Assembly (NCBI GenBank): GCA_035293805.1 | Contig: DATGMD010000018.1 | Span: 186,001 to 250,000 of the forward strand | DNA from: JAJPHF01 sp035293805 | Lineage (GTDB): Bacteria > Chloroflexota > UBA6077 > JAJPHF01 | Direction of reading: 5' to 3' | DNA: 64,000 nucleotides | Part shown: positions 8,958-17,567 of the stretch, one piece after another | Layout of the letters: each line of letters opens with the position of its first letter | Position numbering within the stretch: the first letter of the stretch is position 1 | Notes under the pieces: model-generated | The model's database searches: none | What the model saw: the letters and a program-made list of their open reading frames with translations, nothing else | What the model was told of the DNA's origin: nothing | Program-made: the position numbers and the translations under genes

Positions 8958-9020
8958 CGAGGCTGGGGTGTCAGTGTGGCTAAGCCGCGCCGACACCCCA
9001 GCCTCGGCCAGCTGCTTAGC
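8958..9020. repeat. Conserved-foot hairpin element, copy 1
   Basis: Perfect 15-bp arms at 8958-8972 and 8992-9006 enclose a tip with GGC-TAA-GCC (8978-8986). The right arm runs into the foot GGCCAGCTGCTTAGC (9006-9020), shared with copies at 54.2, 55.0 and 61.05 kb. It lies between yceI and fumC and has no T-tract. The remainder of 8834-9115 holds no gene. Confidence 0.7.
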
Positions 9021-9115
9021 CGCGCAACGAGCCCCGATCGGTGCTGCCGCGTGGACACGTCCCCCGCTGCGCGGCGTCCCCACCCGGATCGCGCGGTAGA
9101 GGGAGGAGAGAGACG

Positions 9116-10534
<1,419 letters not shown>

Positions 10535-10554
10535 GCTACCTCCTCCGGTTCAGC

Positions 10555-10598
10555 CGTGAGACGGCCCCCGTCGGGAACCCGACGGGGGCCGTCTCACG
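10555..10598 (+). terminator. Hairpin terminator after fumC
   Basis: Perfect 21-bp arms (10555-10575 and 10578-10598) around a 2-base AA centre, 20 bp after the fumC stop. There is no T-run, so it may work with Rho or as a processing barrier. From here to 11060 no gene is supported. Confidence 0.75.
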
Positions 10599-11061
10599 CC
10601 GGCGCCGCCTCCCCGTCAGCCCAAAGCTGTTATGGCCGGCCGGCCCGCGTCGCGCGCCAGAACGGTCCGCTGAAGTGTCGCGCCTTCCACGGAGGACCGA
10701 CGCCGGGAACCCATTTTGTGCATGTTGCCCTTCTTGCTGCGCATGTGCATGTTGTCCATTTCGACCGGCGCGCGGCGGCACGGCCGATGGCAACGCCAGG
10801 CACGCGGACCAGAACGGTGCCGCGCCACAGGATGTCCGCCTCGCCGTGGTCGCTTGCACCGGCGCACGCGGAGCAAGTCCCTCCTGACCGCCGGGGCGCG
10901 GCTGGCCGCGCCCCGGAGCTTGCCACTCTGCGTCGGCCCGGCGCCCCGGCCTGGCACCTCACCCCGACACCCACCGCAGTAGTGCGGCGCCAGACCCAGG
11001 ACCGGGCCCGGCACGGCTCGCAGCCGCGCCCCGCCGCAGCGGGACCCCCTCGGCCAGCTAG

Positions 11062-11186
11062 CTATTACACGGGCGGAACAGTGTGGGCCGCCATCCATTA
11101 CCAATCTGCAATGACAATGGGGCATCGGATGGTCGTTGCCAATATGTAATGGTTTACGGGCTATGGTATTGACAGTGGTGTAATGG
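11062..11186. promoter_or_regulatory. Candidate operator array for the XRE regulator
   Basis: Four copies of a GTAATGG-type box lie in an AT-rich stretch: CTATTACAC (11062-11070, inverted), CCATTAC (11095-11101, inverted), GTAATGG (11146-11152) and GTGTAATGG (11178-11186). The last sits inside the promoter spacer. The outer pair and the inner pair each form an inverted repeat, as expected for an autoregulatory HTH dimer. Confidence 0.5.
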
Positions 11187-11197
11187 CGCACTAGAAT
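11169..11197 (+). promoter_or_regulatory. Strong sigma70-type promoter for the XRE gene
   Basis: TTGACA (11169-11174), a 17-bp spacer and TAGAAT (11192-11197; 5 of 6). Predicted transcription start is near 11204, giving a very short leader that contains the AGGGAGAG ribosome binding site. A GTGTAATGG box lies within the spacer. Confidence 0.75.
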
Positions 11198-11215
11198 GCC
11201 CTCTGAGGGAGAGAC

Positions 11216-11635
11216 ATGGACGAGTTCGCGACGCTCTTCCAGCGCTGGCGCGAGCGGGCGGGGTTGTCGCAGAACGCGCTCGCCCGTCGCATGGGCGTGA
11301 ACCCGGCCTACGTGAACCGCCTGGAGCACGGCGGGCGCGGGGCCGGCAACCGCGAGCTGGTCGAGGCGGCCGCCACGGCCCTCAGCCTGAGCCCGGCGGA
11401 GCGAGACGCCCTGCTGGGGGCGGCGGGTCACTGGCCGGACAGCCTCGCCGAGCTAGGCCCCGCGGATCCTTCGCTCCAGCTCGTCGCCTCGGTCCTGACC
11501 GATCCGGGGCTGAGCGAGCAGGAGCGCGCGCTCTTCCGCCTCCAGGTGCGGCTGGCGGCGCTCGCCTGGCGCCCACCAGCCGCCGACGGCCGCCTGGCGG
11601 ATGCTGCTGAGCAGTTGGGCAACCTGCTCAGGTAG
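11216..11635 (+). CDS. XRE-family helix-turn-helix regulator
   Basis: A 139-residue protein with an N-terminal XRE/Cro-type HTH (about residues 8-65): WRERAGLSQNALARRMGVN, then PAYVNRLEHGGRG. The C-terminal half is helical without a known domain. The family represses its own promoter and phage or plasmid genes. Repeated GTAATGG boxes in and around its promoter support autoregulation. It lies 42 bp upstream of a replication-initiator-like gene and is probably co-transcribed with it. Confidence 0.85.
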   Translation: MDEFATLFQRWRERAGLSQNALARRMGVNPAYVNRLEHGGRGAGNRELVEAAATALSLSPAERDALLGAAGHWPDSLAELGPADPSLQLVASVLTDPGLSEQERALFRLQVRLAALAWRPPAADGRLADAAEQLGNLLR

Positions 11636-11677
11636 CGGTCATTCGGACAATCAGTACAACTGTCGAGGGAGGGAGCG

Positions 11678-12802
11678 ATGCCACGCCGCGGCGCCTCGCG
11701 GGACGCTGGGGCCGACGCCGCTACGCCCGCGCCCTTCTTCTTCGAAGGCATCGAGAGTCCCAATGGGACGATCTTTCCCGACGCGCTCCTCGACCTGGTC
11801 ATGCCGTTCCTCTCGCCCACCGAGTGGAAGGTCTGCAGCTACATCGTGCGCCGCACCTTCGGCTGGAAGAAGGCCAGCGATCGCATCTCCCTCGAGCAGA
11901 TCTGCCACGGTATCGTGCGCCGCGACGGCAGCCGCCTCGACTACGGCACCCAGCTCGACCGCAAGACCGCCATCAAGGCGCTGCGCGGGCTAGAGGGCAA
12001 GGGGGTCATCGTCGCCCAGCGGAACTACTCGGACGCGCGGGGCTACGAGGCCACTAGCTACGGGCTCCGCTTCCGCGGCCAGGCGCCCACCCGCACCCTA
12101 GGGGAAAAACTCCCCCAGGGTAGTGATGGGGTAGGGGAAACTTTCCCCCGGGGGCCGGGGGAGGCCGTCCCCGAGGCCCCCGGGGAGGATTTCCCCCAGC
12201 CTGGTGGCACAACTCCCCCGGCCCTCGTGGTTTCCGGCCACCCACAACCAACGTCCAGAACAACCAACCTGAAGACAAGTAACTCCTCCAACCAGAGCAA
12301 CCCCTGGCGGGAACAGACCGACGAGGGGAACGATAGTGCCCGTGCTACTGCTGCCAGCCGGTTCGCCCCACAACCCGCCGAGATCACGCCCGCTTGGCCG
12401 ATGGCTGCTGAAGTGATGGCCGGTGCGGGCGAGGCGGGGGACGCGCCGGCGAGCAGCGCGTCCTCGCACCCGACCGGGGCGAGGGCGAGTGGGGAGTCGG
12501 TGCTGGCCTCCCCGCCGCTGCCCGGCATGGAGCGCACCACCAGCGAGGCCGACGCCGCCACCTGGGCAGCCGTCCTGGCGCGCTTGGAGCAGCAGATGAC
12601 GGCCGCGAACTACCAGACCTGGCTCGCGGACACCCGGCCGCTCGGCCGGCGCGGCGCCACGCTCGTGGTAGGCGCGCCAAGCGGGTTCGTGCGCGACTGG
12701 CTGCAGACGCGCTTCCGCGCGCTCGTGCGCCGCGCGCTGCAGGACGTCGCCCCCGCCCTCGGCGACGTCACTTTTGCCATCGCTCCCGGCGGCGACGCGT
12801 AG
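11678..12802 (+). CDS. Replication-initiator-like protein: O-type winged helix plus DnaA domain I
   Basis: A 374-residue protein. Residues about 15-130 resemble the N-terminal winged helix of phage replication protein O (LLDLVMPFLSPTEWKVCSYI, then VRRTFGWKKASDRISLEQI and KTAIKALRGLEGKGVI). Residues 135-290 are a low-complexity linker containing an octapeptide repeat (GExxPxxP). Residues about 290-370 match the DnaA N-terminal domain: WAAVLARLEQQMTAANYQTW, then GAPSGFVRDWLQTRF. In DnaA that domain contacts the helicase and other partners. No AAA+ ATPase is present. GGGAGGGAG precedes the ATG. The combination suggests a plasmid, ICE or prophage initiator; it could also be a chromosomal orphan, since no integrase or relaxase is nearby. 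Confidence 0.75.
   Translation: MPRRGASRDAGADAATPAPFFFEGIESPNGTIFPDALLDLVMPFLSPTEWKVCSYIVRRTFGWKKASDRISLEQICHGIVRRDGSRLDYGTQLDRKTAIKALRGLEGKGVIVAQRNYSDARGYEATSYGLRFRGQAPTRTLGEKLPQGSDGVGETFPRGPGEAVPEAPGEDFPQPGGTTPPALVVSGHPQPTSRTTNLKTSNSSNQSNPWREQTDEGNDSARATAASRFAPQPAEITPAWPMAAEVMAGAGEAGDAPASSASSHPTGARASGESVLASPPLPGMERTTSEADAATWAAVLARLEQQMTAANYQTWLADTRPLGRRGATLVVGAPSGFVRDWLQTRFRALVRRALQDVAPALGDVTFAIAPGGDA
12100..12220 (+). repeat. 24-bp iteron-like repeats inside the initiator gene
   Basis: After a first copy at 12101, units begin at 12134, 12158, 12182 and 12206, about 24 bp apart. Each has a GGGGA...TCCCC core, for example GGGGAAACTTTCCCC at 12134-12148. Because 24 bp is 8 codons, they also encode an octapeptide repeat (GETFPRGP, GEAVPEAP, GEDFPQPG). 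A comparatively A-rich stretch follows at 12235-12300. Either peptide or DNA could be the selected unit. Confidence 0.6.
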
Positions 12803-13084
12803 GCCGCGCCGCGGGGCTCTGCGGGGAGAAGCGCGCCCCCTGAGCCTGGGCGTGCTCGGCTGGCGGTCCGGCCGGCCGCTGCAGGGCCCGCGGGGGGCCG
12901 CCCTCAGGAGAATTGAGGGGCTGTCCCTCTGTACATTGGGGGGCAGCCACCCGAACCGGCCGCGCTGTTCGGCGCTAGCATGAGGTACACCCGCAGTTGT
13001 GCTGCCTCGGCCGATCATCGGCATCGCGCCCTGCTTGGCCAGGCACGGGCTGGAATCAGCGGGTAGGGTCTGGAGGAGGCAACC

Positions 13085-13570
13085 ATGCGTCGCGCGCTGC
13101 TTCTTGGATTGGTCGGCGGCTTGGGGGCGCTCAGCATCGTGGCGGCGCCTAGCGCACAGGCGCAAGGGTGGGACCACCACCGACACCACGACGATTGGCG
13201 GCGGGACCGCGGCGACCGCCACGACCACGACGATCACGTCATCGTCGTGCCCGTGCCAGTCGCCCCGCCGGCGGCGCAGCCGGTGCCGGTACCGGTGCCC
13301 GTCCCCGTGCCGGCGGTGCAAGCGGCATTGCCCCCGCTGCAGCAGCTCTTCCCCGCGGCCGGCTTCGCGCAGAACCCGCCCCAGTTCATTCCCCTCCAGG
13401 GCAACAACTACGCGGTGAGCAGCCCGCTCCTCTTCTGCAGCGTTGATCAAACGGGCACCTGCCAGCTCATCGCCCAGCAGTTGTCGCAGATCACCCCGGG
13501 CTGGGGGACCACAGTGATGAATGGCCCGGAAGGCTATGGCATGTACCTGACCTACCAGGTGGGCGCGTAG
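13085..13570 (+). CDS. Secreted His/Asp-rich protein, paralogue of the 37.0-kb protein
   Basis: A 161-residue exported protein. A Sec signal peptide covers 1-27 (cleavage after SAQA). A His/Asp-rich segment, WDHHRHHDDWRRDRGDRHDH, is a possible metal-binding patch; a VPVPVP hinge follows. The conserved C-terminal domain (about 80-158) has LPPLQQLFPAAGFAQNPP, NNYAVSSPLLF and PGWGTTVMNGPEGYGMYLTY. The same domain is in the protein at 36982-37614, which defines a small local family. Function unknown. GGAGGAGG precedes the ATG. The 12803-13084 gap holds nothing recognisable. Confidence 0.75.
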   Translation: MRRALLLGLVGGLGALSIVAAPSAQAQGWDHHRHHDDWRRDRGDRHDHDDHVIVVPVPVAPPAAQPVPVPVPVPVPAVQAALPPLQQLFPAAGFAQNPPQFIPLQGNNYAVSSPLLFCSVDQTGTCQLIAQQLSQITPGWGTTVMNGPEGYGMYLTYQVGA

Positions 13571-13587
13571 CAAGCTGACGCCCCGCG

Positions 13588-13610
13588 GCGCGGCGCCTTT
13601 TGCGCCGCGC
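13588..13610 (+). terminator. GC-rich hairpin terminator
   Basis: GCGCGGCGC (13588-13596), loop CTTTT, GCGCCGCGC (13602-13610), 17 bp after the stop of the secreted-protein gene. Confidence 0.6.
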
Positions 13611-13700
13611 CCCCAACCTGATACAGTGCGGTGGCATGAGCGGGGAGGCGCTCGCCTGACCTGTGGGGGACAGTGCCAGCGTGCGAGTTGGAGGGGGTCT

Positions 13701-14498
13701 GTGATACGGGAGTCTTGGGTTCGTCCTCGTCGTGCTGCCTCGCCGGTCCTGGCGACCGTGGGCGCTTTGCTGCTGATGGCGCCGGTCGCCGCGGCGCCGG
13801 CCGCCGCGGCGGCGCTCGCCGACCGCGGAGACCTCGGCGTCAGTAGCATCAGACCGAGTGCAGGGGCGGCCGCGGAACTGGCCGCGCGAGTGGTTGCCCA
13901 GGGGCCGTGTGGGCCCGCCGGGGCCGCCGTGCTGACGCCGATCGGCCCTGGGCCGGTCAACGGCAACGTGAACGTGCTCATCACCGGCGGCAACAGCACC
14001 GCGGTGAACGCCGTAATCAACGGGCTGCTGCCCGGGCAGAGCCCCGTCCTGGGCTTCCAGACGACGGCGGGGCTGCAGCAGGTCTCGGGCCCGCCGGCCG
14101 GTACGGCCCCCGTGGGCGGCCCGGTGACGGTGAACGGGACGCTCACCGGCGTCGTCGTGCCGGGCAGCAGCGTCACCGTGGCGGTGAACAATCCGATCGG
14201 CGGCGGGATTCAGCCGGTAGCCCAGGGGCGGTTCCTGTGTGAGAATGTGCCGCCACCGGGGCCGCCCGTCCCGCCGGGGCCGCCGGTGCCGCCGCCCCTT
14301 CCGCCGCCGGCACCCTTCCCGGTGCCCCCGCCGCCTCCGCCGGGGCTCGGGCCGACGCTCCCGCCCCCGCCGCTGGCCGCGCGCTTCCCGGGGGTGCCCA
14401 TCATACCCGAGGCGGACAGCCTGTTCTTGCTGGTCGGGGGATTGCTCGTGGGCGGAACGCTCGTCGCGCTGCTGCGGCTGCGCGGCCACCACGACTAG
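13701..14498 (+). CDS. Exported Pro-rich protein with PEP-CTERM-like tail
   Basis: A 265-residue protein with a signal peptide (hydrophobic VLATVGALLLMAPVAAAPA, about 16-35), a Gly/Val/Asn-rich beta region (VNGNVNVLITGGNSTAVNAV, then VTVNGTLTGVVVPGSSVTVA), a long Pro-rich stalk (about 180-230), and a terminus IPEADSLFLLVGGLLVGG followed by TM and basic RLRGHH. The tail resembles PEP-CTERM/exosortase sorting signals (Pro-Glu, hydrophobic helix, basic end), although no exosortase is in the window. GTG 13701 follows GGAGGGGG. Probably a surface-anchored protein of unknown function. Confidence 0.65.
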   Translation: MIRESWVRPRRAASPVLATVGALLLMAPVAAAPAAAAALADRGDLGVSSIRPSAGAAAELAARVVAQGPCGPAGAAVLTPIGPGPVNGNVNVLITGGNSTAVNAVINGLLPGQSPVLGFQTTAGLQQVSGPPAGTAPVGGPVTVNGTLTGVVVPGSSVTVAVNNPIGGGIQPVAQGRFLCENVPPPGPPVPPGPPVPPPLPPPAPFPVPPPPPPGLGPTLPPPPLAARFPGVPIIPEADSLFLLVGGLLVGGTLVALLRLRGHHD

Positions 14499-14546
14499 CG
14501 ATCGCACCCCTGGAGGGCCGGCCCCGCTCGCGGCCCCGCAGCCGTG

Positions 14547-14596
14547 AAGCCACGATAGAGCCCTTCTCCACATGGGGAAGGGCTCTATCGTGGCTT
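14547..14596 (+). terminator. Hairpin terminator
   Basis: Perfect 19-bp arms at 14547-14565 and 14578-14596 with a partially paired 12-base tip, 49 bp after the PEP-CTERM-like gene. The sequence from here to 14903 has no supported gene. Confidence 0.7.
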
Positions 14597-14903
14597 GCGG
14601 CGTCGGGCGCGGCCGGGCGCGCTGGCCGGGCCTTCGCCGCGCGTGATAGCATGGGCTGTTGATCCGGCCCCGCGGCTAGGCCCGGCGGAGCCATGCGCCG
14701 GGGGAGGGCATCCCGCGCCCGGCGCGTCAGGCGAGCGGGCGTGGTCGGCGCCGGCCAGCGGGTGCGCGGCGAGAGCGCCCGTGGCGCGTGGCGCGCCCGG
14801 ATCGCGCGTTGCACGTGCTTAGCACGACACTATGAGCGGGCCCGCCCGGCCGGGCGGCGGGGGCAGCTACGCATCCCCCTTGAACCGCCCGGGATGAGGT
14901 AAT

Positions 14904-15953
14904 ATGCGTATCGGCTTTCACCTGACGCCGTTCTGGAGCCCCACGGACCGCTCGCCAACGCAGATTCTGGACGAGGCTATCGAGGTCGTCGGCGCCGCCT
15001 CCAAGATGGGCTACGCCTGGGTGTCGATCGGCCAGCACTGGCTGTCCTACCCGACGGTGTGGCCCCAGCCGTTCCCTGTGCTCGCCCGCCTGGCGCCCGA
15101 GACGGGCGCGATGCAGCTCAAGACCTCGGTGCTGCTGATGCCGATCATGAACCCCGTGGACGTGGCGGAGAACGTCGCCACGCTCGACCAGATCTCCCAC
15201 GGGCGGTTCGTGCTCGGCATGTCGGTGGGCTACCGCGAGAAGGAGCTGGAGACGGTGGGGCTCACCCGCCGCGACCGGGGCGCGAAGCTCGAAGAGTCGA
15301 TCAAGCTCATGAAGCGGCTGTGGGCGGGCGAGACCGTGACGTTCGAGGGGCGCTACACGAAGGTGACCGAGGGCCGCATGGGCTTCCTGCCCTACCAGAA
15401 ACCCCACCCGCCGATCGAGCTCGGGGCGCAGAGCGACGCCGCGACCAAGCGCGCGGCGCGCATCGCGGACGGCGTGTTCTTCGGGCCGCAGGCCGCCTGG
15501 AAGGACGTCGCGCGGCTGGCCGACGTGTACCGGGCCGAGCGCCAGGCGCAGGGGCGGCCGGGCGTGGGCATCCTGGGCACGTCGCGCAGCCTGCTGGTGG
15601 GCAAGAGCAAGGAGGACGCGGCGGCGCGCGCCCGGGCCTACCTCGAGAAGACCTTCAACATGTACAAGACCTGGGAGATGCAGGAGCCCAGCATGGTCGG
15701 CCTGCAGCTCGACGAGAGCATTAGCCTCGACGACTGGACCGTCCACGGCTCGCCGGCCGACTGCGTGGAGACGCTGCTGCGGGCGCGCGACGAGATCGGG
15801 TTGAACGCCATCGGCTTCACGATCTACAGCCTGCCGCCATCGCCCCAGGAGCGCATCGAGTACTTGCAGATGATCGCCGAGGAGATCGTCGCCAAGGTGG
15901 CCGAGCCCAGCGACGCCGCGGCGGGGCAGCCCGCGGGGCGCGGCCCCGCCTAG
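14904..15953 (+). CDS. LLM-class flavin-dependent oxidoreductase
   Basis: A 349-residue luciferase-like TIM-barrel monooxygenase or F420-type oxidoreductase. It shows GFHLTPFWSP at the N-terminus, LMPIMNPVDVAENVATLDQI, SHGRFVLGMSVGYREKELE, AKLEESIKLMKRLW, and PIELGAQSDAATKRAARIAD, all standard family landmarks. The enzyme would oxidise a small organic substrate with reduced FMN or F420. GAGG is upstream of the ATG. It starts the catabolic island and is separated from tcuA by a REP-like element. Confidence 0.9.
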   Translation: MRIGFHLTPFWSPTDRSPTQILDEAIEVVGAASKMGYAWVSIGQHWLSYPTVWPQPFPVLARLAPETGAMQLKTSVLLMPIMNPVDVAENVATLDQISHGRFVLGMSVGYREKELETVGLTRRDRGAKLEESIKLMKRLWAGETVTFEGRYTKVTEGRMGFLPYQKPHPPIELGAQSDAATKRAARIADGVFFGPQAAWKDVARLADVYRAERQAQGRPGVGILGTSRSLLVGKSKEDAAARARAYLEKTFNMYKTWEMQEPSMVGLQLDESISLDDWTVHGSPADCVETLLRARDEIGLNAIGFTIYSLPPSPQERIEYLQMIAEEIVAKVAEPSDAAAGQPAGRGPA

Positions 15954-15997
15954 TGCCGCATTCGGTAGCAGGGTAGGATTAGCGTTCGGTGGGGACG

Positions 15998-16098
15998 CCC
16001 TCACCCGCCCGCTGCGCGGCCGGCCTCTCCCCCTGGGAGAGGCTAGGACGGAGAGCCGCCGGTCTCCCTCTCCCCTTGGGAGAGGGACGGGGTGAGGG
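15998..16098. repeat. REP-like cruciform element
   Basis: Outer arms CCCTCACCC (15998-16006) and GGGTGAGGG (16090-16098) enclose two hairpins: CCTCTCCC/GGGAGAGG at 16024-16042 and CCCTCTCCC/GGGAGAGGG at 16066-16086. This three-stem shape is a common intergenic palindrome in bacterial genomes. Confidence 0.7.
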
Positions 16099-16163
16099 CC
16101 GGTGGTGGAAACCAGCCCTCCAGCGATGACGCGAGATAGGTAGACGCGAGCGAGAGCGCAGTG

Positions 16164-17567
16164 ATGGCGGATGCCTCGTACGACGTAATCGTGGTGGGCG
16201 GCGGCAACGCCGCCCTCAACGCCGCGATGGCGGCCAAGCACGACGCCCAGCGCGTGCTGCTGCTGGAGCGCGCGCCGCAGTGGATTCGCGGCGGCAACAG
16301 CCGCCACACCCGCGACATCCGCGCCGCGCACGACGGCATCCCCCTCGTTACCACCGGCGTGCATCCCGAGGAAGAGCTGCTGGAAGACCTGCTGCGCGTG
16401 GGCGGCGGCAGGGCCAACATGGACATGGCGCGCCTCGTCTGCCGCGAGTCGAAGACGCTCTTCCAGTGGATGACCGACCACGGCGTGCGCTGGCAGCCGG
16501 CCCTCAAGGGGACGCTGCACCTGAGCCGCACCAACCTGTTCTTCCTCGGCGGCGGCAAGGCGCTGGTCAACACCTACTACGACACGGCCCAGCGCATGGG
16601 CGTCGAGGTGCGCTACGAGGCGAGCGTCGAGGGGATCCTGCTCGACGGCAAGCGCGTCGAGGGCGTGGTCGTCGAGCAGGGCGGCCGGCGCGAGACGCTG
16701 CGCGCCCGCGCGGTGGTGCTGGCGAGTGGCGGCTTCGAGGCCAACATCCCCTGGCTCAAGGAGTACTGGGGCGAGGCGGCCGAGAACTACGTGATCCGCG
16801 GCACGCCCTACAACGACGGGCGTGTGCTGCGCATGATGCTCGACGCCGGCGCCGAGCAAGTCGGCGACCCGCGCGGCTTCCACGGCGTGGCGCTCGACGG
16901 GCGCGCGCCGAAGTTCGACGGCGGCATCGTCACGCGCCTCGACTCGGTGCCGTTCGGCGTGGCGGTGAACAAGCACGGCGAGCGCTTCTACGACGAGGGC
17001 GAGGACTTCTGGCCGAAGCGCTACGCCATCTGGGGCGGGCTCATCGGGCGCCAGCCCGACCAGATCGCCTACTCGATCTTCGACTCGCGCATGCTCGACA
17101 AGTTCATCACGTCGCTGTTCCGCCCGTTCGAGGCGCCGACGATCGCCGAGCTGGCGACCAAGCTCGGGCTGGAGCCGGCCGCGGTGGCGCGCACGGTCGA
17201 GACGGTGGCCACCTTCAACGCGCACACCTGCCGCGACAAGGCGTTCAACCCCGCCGAGCTGGATGGCTGCGCGACCACCGACCTCCAGCCGCCGAAGAGC
17301 AACTGGGCCATCCCCATCGAGGTGCCGCCGTTCTACGGCTACCCGCTGCGCACCGGCGTCACCTTCACCTATATGGGGTTGATGGTGGACGAGTTGACGC
17401 GCGTGCAGATGAAGCACGCCGGCGCGATGGAGAACCTCTACGCGGCGGGGGAGATCATGTCCGGCAACATTCTGTCGAGCGGCTACCTGGCGGGCTTCGG
17501 CCTGACCATCGGCACGGTGTTCGGCCGCATCGCGGGACGGGAGGCCGCCACGCATGGCCGCCGCTGA
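16164..17567 (+). CDS. tcuA: TcuA-like FAD-dependent dehydrogenase (tricarballylate dehydrogenase family)
   Basis: A 467-residue flavoprotein of the succinate dehydrogenase/fumarate reductase group. FAD binding is by YDVIVVGGGNAALNAAMAA; the TcuA-specific context RGGNSRHTRDIRAAHDG and a C-terminal YAAGEIMSGNILSSGYLAGF are present. TcuA oxidises tricarballylate to cis-aconitate, passing electrons to TcuB. Here the substrate may differ, because tcuR and tcuC are absent and the neighbours are oxygenases. GTG 16161 directly before the ATG is an equal start choice. It overlaps tcuB by 14 bp. Confidence 0.85.
   Translation: MADASYDVIVVGGGNAALNAAMAAKHDAQRVLLLERAPQWIRGGNSRHTRDIRAAHDGIPLVTTGVHPEEELLEDLLRVGGGRANMDMARLVCRESKTLFQWMTDHGVRWQPALKGTLHLSRTNLFFLGGGKALVNTYYDTAQRMGVEVRYEASVEGILLDGKRVEGVVVEQGGRRETLRARAVVLASGGFEANIPWLKEYWGEAAENYVIRGTPYNDGRVLRMMLDAGAEQVGDPRGFHGVALDGRAPKFDGGIVTRLDSVPFGVAVNKHGERFYDEGEDFWPKRYAIWGGLIGRQPDQIAYSIFDSRMLDKFITSLFRPFEAPTIAELATKLGLEPAAVARTVETVATFNAHTCRDKAFNPAELDGCATTDLQPPKSNWAIPIEVPPFYGYPLRTGVTFTYMGLMVDELTRVQMKHAGAMENLYAAGEIMSGNILSSGYLAGFGLTIGTVFGRIAGREAATHGRR

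Noticed and set aside
10616..10759. Minus-strand 47-codon frame starting MDNMHMRSKKGNMHKMG
   Set aside because: The Met/Lys-rich start is eye-catching, but there is no ribosome binding site, and the rest is ordinary Arg-rich shadow sequence.
14810..14832. GTGCTTAGCAC palindrome before the LLM gene
   Set aside because: It shares GCTTAGC with the hairpin foot but lacks both the long stem and the GGCCAG part.
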